Positions 11,656-13,981 of a stretch of DNA of 13,981 nt are shown one piece after another; positions within the stretch are counted from its first letter, which is position 1, and each line of letters starts with the position of its first letter. The translations under genes were made by a program, and so were the position numbers. The stretch is taken from contig JBDTNY010000087.1 in NCBI GenBank assembly GCA_039933515.1, forward strand, positions 1 to 13,981, in the 5' to 3' direction. The notes under the pieces were generated by a model that made no database searches, was not told where the DNA came from, and saw nothing but the letters and a program-made list of their open reading frames with translations. Source of the DNA: JAOUEA01 sp039933515 (GTDB lineage: Bacteria; Actinomycetota; UBA4738; HRBIN12).

Positions 11656-12305
11656 GCGATCCGTCGTTCGACCGTCCCCCGGTGTCCCCGGCGGCCCGCA
11701 CCCATCGCAACGCGATGGCCGGCGCGATCGGACCCGTCGGGTTCCTGGCCGTCTCGTTCTCGATGGCGGTCCTTCGCCCCGACGTGATCGGGGCCCAAGG
11801 ATGGGCGAGCTGGCCGAGCAGCATGGCCGTCGGAGGTCCGATCGGCGTCGGGCAGATCATGGCGTTCCTCTGGCTCTCGGGGTGCTATACGGCGTTCGCG
11901 CTCGGGGCGCTTCGGCCGGCACTCGGCGATCCACTCGCGTACGGGGGGTTCCTAGCGGTGGCCGCGGGAGACGTGCTGCTGGCGTTCACGACCGACGGAC
12001 CCGGGGCAGGCAGGTCCTGGCACGGCACCTTGCACCTGGCGGGGGTCACCCTGGTGACCGTCGCCACCCTGGTGGCCACGGCGGGCGTGACGCGCGCGAC
12101 GCGCTCGCGCGCGGACTGGCGCGTGTGGCGGCTCTTCGCGTGGGTGCCGTTCGCCGCCGGTGCCCTCGGTGTCGTGAGCGTCGCCGAGATGGGATGGGCC
12201 AAGGTCACCTACGTGCTCGGGATCAGTCTGCCGGCCGCTGTGGCAGCTTGGCTCGTCTACCGCGACGCCGCCCGCGTGCTCGAGGACGAGGCGGCCGCTA
12301 CCTGA
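11652..12305 (+). CDS. DUF998-like six-helix membrane protein
   Basis: The GTG at 11652 overlaps the psuG stop (GTGA), so it is third in the pseudouridine operon. The 217-residue protein has a short polar N-terminus with basic residues (about 1-20) and six hydrophobic segments at about 23-42, 60-80, 90-110, 120-142, 155-173 and 182-200. A Gly/His motif, TDGPGAGRSWHGTLHLAGV (residues 111-129), lies before the fourth helix. This layout and motif resemble the DUF998 family of unknown function. An in-frame extension upstream lies inside psuG and was discounted. A role in nucleoside or base transport is tempting from the operon, but no transporter motif supports it. It overlaps the convergent glycosyltransferase gene by eight bases. 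Confidence 0.7.
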   Translation: MSDPSFDRPPVSPAARTHRNAMAGAIGPVGFLAVSFSMAVLRPDVIGAQGWASWPSSMAVGGPIGVGQIMAFLWLSGCYTAFALGALRPALGDPLAYGGFLAVAAGDVLLAFTTDGPGAGRSWHGTLHLAGVTLVTVATLVATAGVTRATRSRADWRVWRLFAWVPFAAGALGVVSVAEMGWAKVTYVLGISLPAAVAAWLVYRDAARVLEDEAAAT

Positions 12306-13350
12306 GCCAGGTCTTCCCGATCGCCTTCGAGAAGTGCCATGCGTATCGCATCGACTTCGGCTTCTTCGACTCGCCGCCTCGCCGTGTCAGGAAGGTGACG
12401 GGCACCTCGACCACGCGCGCGTGCTGTCGGAGCGCCTCGATCGTGACCTCCGACGTCCAGAACTGGTCCTGCACGAGGATCAGCGTGCGCAGCGTCTCAG
12501 CCCGGGTCGCCCGGTACCCGCTCGAGATGTCGGTGACCCGTTGGCCGGTCAAGATCGTGACCACCCACGAGAAGAAGTGCACCCCCGCGTGACGGATCAT
12601 CGGCCCTCCGCGCTCGAAGTCCCCGAGCATCCGCGAGCCGTTCACGTGGTCGGCGCGACCCTCGACGATCGGCGCGATCAGCAGAGGGATCTCCTCGGGC
12701 AAGTGCTGTCCGTCGGCATCGAGCGTCACCACGATGTCGGCACCGAGCTTGAGTGCGACGTCGTAGCCGACGCGCAGGGCCATCCCGCCGCCGCGGCGGA
12801 TCGGCAGGGTCGCGACGAACGCCCCGGCAGCGCGCGCCGCGTCGGGCGTCCCGTCGTCGGAATGATCGTCGACCACGATCGGGATCACGTGGTACCCGTC
12901 GATCTCCTTGGGCATCGCGTCCAGGACCGGGCCGAGGTTCTCGGCCTCGTTGTACGCGGGTGAGATCGCGACGACCTTCGGGCCATCGGGGATCCGTCGC
13001 CCGGCCTCTTCCCAGTCGAACCGTTCCACCGCGAGCGCCTCGACGAGCTGGCGGATCGCCCGTTCGGATCGGTCGGAGTGTCCTTGCAAGCGGAACAGCA
13101 TCAGGAACAGCACGACGACCGATGCGACGAGGACGGCGATCAATCGGCGATTGTTCCCCGGGGCGAAGTTGAACGTTGAGAAGACCGGGTCGAACAGGTC
13201 CGGGAACGTCGCGAGCAGCACGACCGTGAGGGTCGCGAAGAACGCCGTGAACAGGCTCAGCCGGCTGAGGTCATTGCGTTGGTACGCCCGGACCGCCGCC
13301 AGGAAGAACGCGATCGCGGCCACGACCGCGATAAGCCGGAGCGCCCACAT
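12298..13350 (-). CDS. DUF2304-GT2 fusion: membrane-anchored polyprenol-phosphate-type glycosyltransferase
   Basis: The 350-residue protein has two parts. Residues 1-105 hold three hydrophobic helices (about 3-20, 32-50, 69-88) and match the DUF2304 layout, including FPDLFDPV between helices two and three. Residues 125-350 are a GT-A family 2 transferase like DPM1: VVAISPAYNEAENL (126-139), VVDDHSDDGT (159-168), LDADGQHLPEEI (210-221, metal-binding DAD), NGSR (237-240) and DISSGYRA (274-281). Such enzymes usually move a sugar from a nucleotide donor to polyprenyl phosphate at the inner membrane face. The ATG is six bases after the sqdB stop, so the two are co-transcribed. DUF2304 is often a separate gene next to GT2, so the fusion is noteworthy. 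The sugar cannot be read from sequence. Confidence 0.88.
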   Translation of the reverse strand: MWALRLIAVVAAIAFFLAAVRAYQRNDLSRLSLFTAFFATLTVVLLATFPDLFDPVFSTFNFAPGNNRRLIAVLVASVVVLFLMLFRLQGHSDRSERAIRQLVEALAVERFDWEEAGRRIPDGPKVVAISPAYNEAENLGPVLDAMPKEIDGYHVIPIVVDDHSDDGTPDAARAAGAFVATLPIRRGGGMALRVGYDVALKLGADIVVTLDADGQHLPEEIPLLIAPIVEGRADHVNGSRMLGDFERGGPMIRHAGVHFFSWVVTILTGQRVTDISSGYRATRAETLRTLILVQDQFWTSEVTIEALRQHARVVEVPVTFLTRRGGESKKPKSMRYAWHFSKAIGKTWLR

Positions 13351-13356
13351 GGAGCG

Positions 13357-13981
13357 CTACGCCTCGGTCACGGTGGGGCGCCACCGGTCGCGCGGCAGGA
13401 TGTGATCGGCCACCACGCGGTCCTTGAACCGCTCCATCGTCGAGAACATCGACTCGATCAGCGTCTCCGAGAGCAGGTGCGGCTTCAGGCCCAGGTCGAG
13501 GAGCTTCGTGTGCACCGGGTTGTAATAGTGGTCCTCGAGCTCGAAACGTGGGTTGTCGATCGAGGAGACCTCGACGTCGATCCCGACCTCGGCCCCGGCC
13601 TTCTGCACGAGCTGCGCAAGGTCCATGACCGAGAACGACTCGGTGAACTGGTTGAACACGCGCATCTCGCCGCGATCGGCCGGATGGGTGACCGCGAGCT
13701 CGACGCACTGCAAGGTGTCGACGATGTTGAGGTAGCCGCGGGTCTGGCCGCCCCTGCCGTAGACCGTGAGCGGGTGGCCGATCACGGCCTGCAGACAGAA
13801 GCGGTTCAGAGCGGTGCCGAACACGTCGTCGTAGTCGAACCGGGTCATCAGCCGGTCGTCGAGCACGGTCTCGTCGGTCTGGATCCCGTACACGACGCCC
13901 TGGTTCAGGTCGGTGGCACGCAGGCCCCACACGCGGCAGGCGAAGTGGATGTTGTGCGAGTCGTGCACCTTCGACAGGTGG
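13357..13981 (-). CDS. sqdB: UDP-sulfoquinovose synthase, C-terminal part (5' end outside window)
   Basis: The enzyme makes UDP-sulfoquinovose from UDP-glucose and sulfite using bound NAD+. About 208 C-terminal residues of a roughly 400-residue short-chain-dehydrogenase-like protein are visible. They match plant SQD1 and bacterial SqdB closely: HLSKVHDSHNI, RATDLNQGVVYG, DETVLDDRL, FGTALNRFCLQA, GHPLTVYGRGGQTRGYLNI, RVFNQFTESFSV, NPRFELEDHYYNPVHTKLLDLGL and PHLLSETLIESM (longer stretches given in part). The Lys of the catalytic YxxxK (SQD1 K186) is encoded at 13971-13969; the Tyr codon is cut by the window edge, and the one remaining base (C) fits TAC. The gene is followed six bases later by a GT2 transferase. 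Product could be sulfolipid or a sulfosugar-bearing glycan. Confidence 0.93.
   Translation of the reverse strand, partial: HLSKVHDSHNIHFACRVWGLRATDLNQGVVYGIQTDETVLDDRLMTRFDYDDVFGTALNRFCLQAVIGHPLTVYGRGGQTRGYLNIVDTLQCVELAVTHPADRGEMRVFNQFTESFSVMDLAQLVQKAGAEVGIDVEVSSIDNPRFELEDHYYNPVHTKLLDLGLKPHLLSETLIESMFSTMERFKDRVVADHILPRDRWRPTVTEA

Overview
The window is high-GC bacterial DNA with G/C-rich third codon positions, frequent GTG starts and very tight gene packing. A Ser/Thr kinase with four PASTA repeats, putative leaderless promoters (TANNNT, seven bases, start codon) and a thi-box riboswitch fit a member of the Actinomycetota. Several genes (a COG2403-type GTPase beside carbamate kinase, an M50-like membrane protein without its catalytic Glu, an AIR-synthase-like protein beside thiE, sqdB) recall deep-branching actinobacteria, Chloroflexota or archaea rather than Streptomyces or Mycobacterium. 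This placement is inference; no rRNA marker is present.

Layout. 1-1111 (+): end of a predicted GTPase/cyclic-2,3-diphosphoglycerate-synthase-like gene, overlapped by carbamate kinase. 1115-1258 (-): a 47-residue one-helix membrane protein. 1386-1598 (+): a 70-residue acidic protein with a poly-Asp tail. 1671-2819 (+): a phosphofructokinase with PPi-type active-site residues. 2872-4556 (+): low-specificity threonine aldolase, overlapped by a cytoplasmic sulfite-oxidase-like molybdoenzyme. 4553-7260 (-): PASTA Ser/Thr kinase followed by a translationally coupled endonuclease IV. 7359-8066 (+): the M50-like membrane protein, divergent from the kinase. 8083-9882 (+): TPP riboswitch, thiE and an AIR-synthase-superfamily gene. 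9893-12305 (+): PfkB kinase (likely pseudouridine kinase), pseudouridine-5'-phosphate glycosidase and a DUF998-like membrane protein. 12298-13981 (-): 3' two-thirds or so of UDP-sulfoquinovose synthase, followed by a DUF2304-GT2 glycosyltransferase.

How the genes work together. Three functional units stand out: thiamine synthesis under TPP control, with the Shine-Dalgarno inside the conserved 3' thi-box; pseudouridine salvage (phosphorylation, then cleavage to uracil and ribose 5-phosphate); and sulfosugar donor synthesis next to a membrane glycosyltransferase. Three genes (pfk, ltaE, psuK) have a TAGRCT hexamer exactly seven bases before the start and no Shine-Dalgarno, indicating leaderless mRNAs. 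The psuK hexamer uses the stop codon of the gene before it. No tRNA, rRNA, CRISPR, insertion sequence or phage gene was seen, and there is no gene-free stretch over 300 bases. The region looks like core chromosome with unusual details rather than a mobile island.
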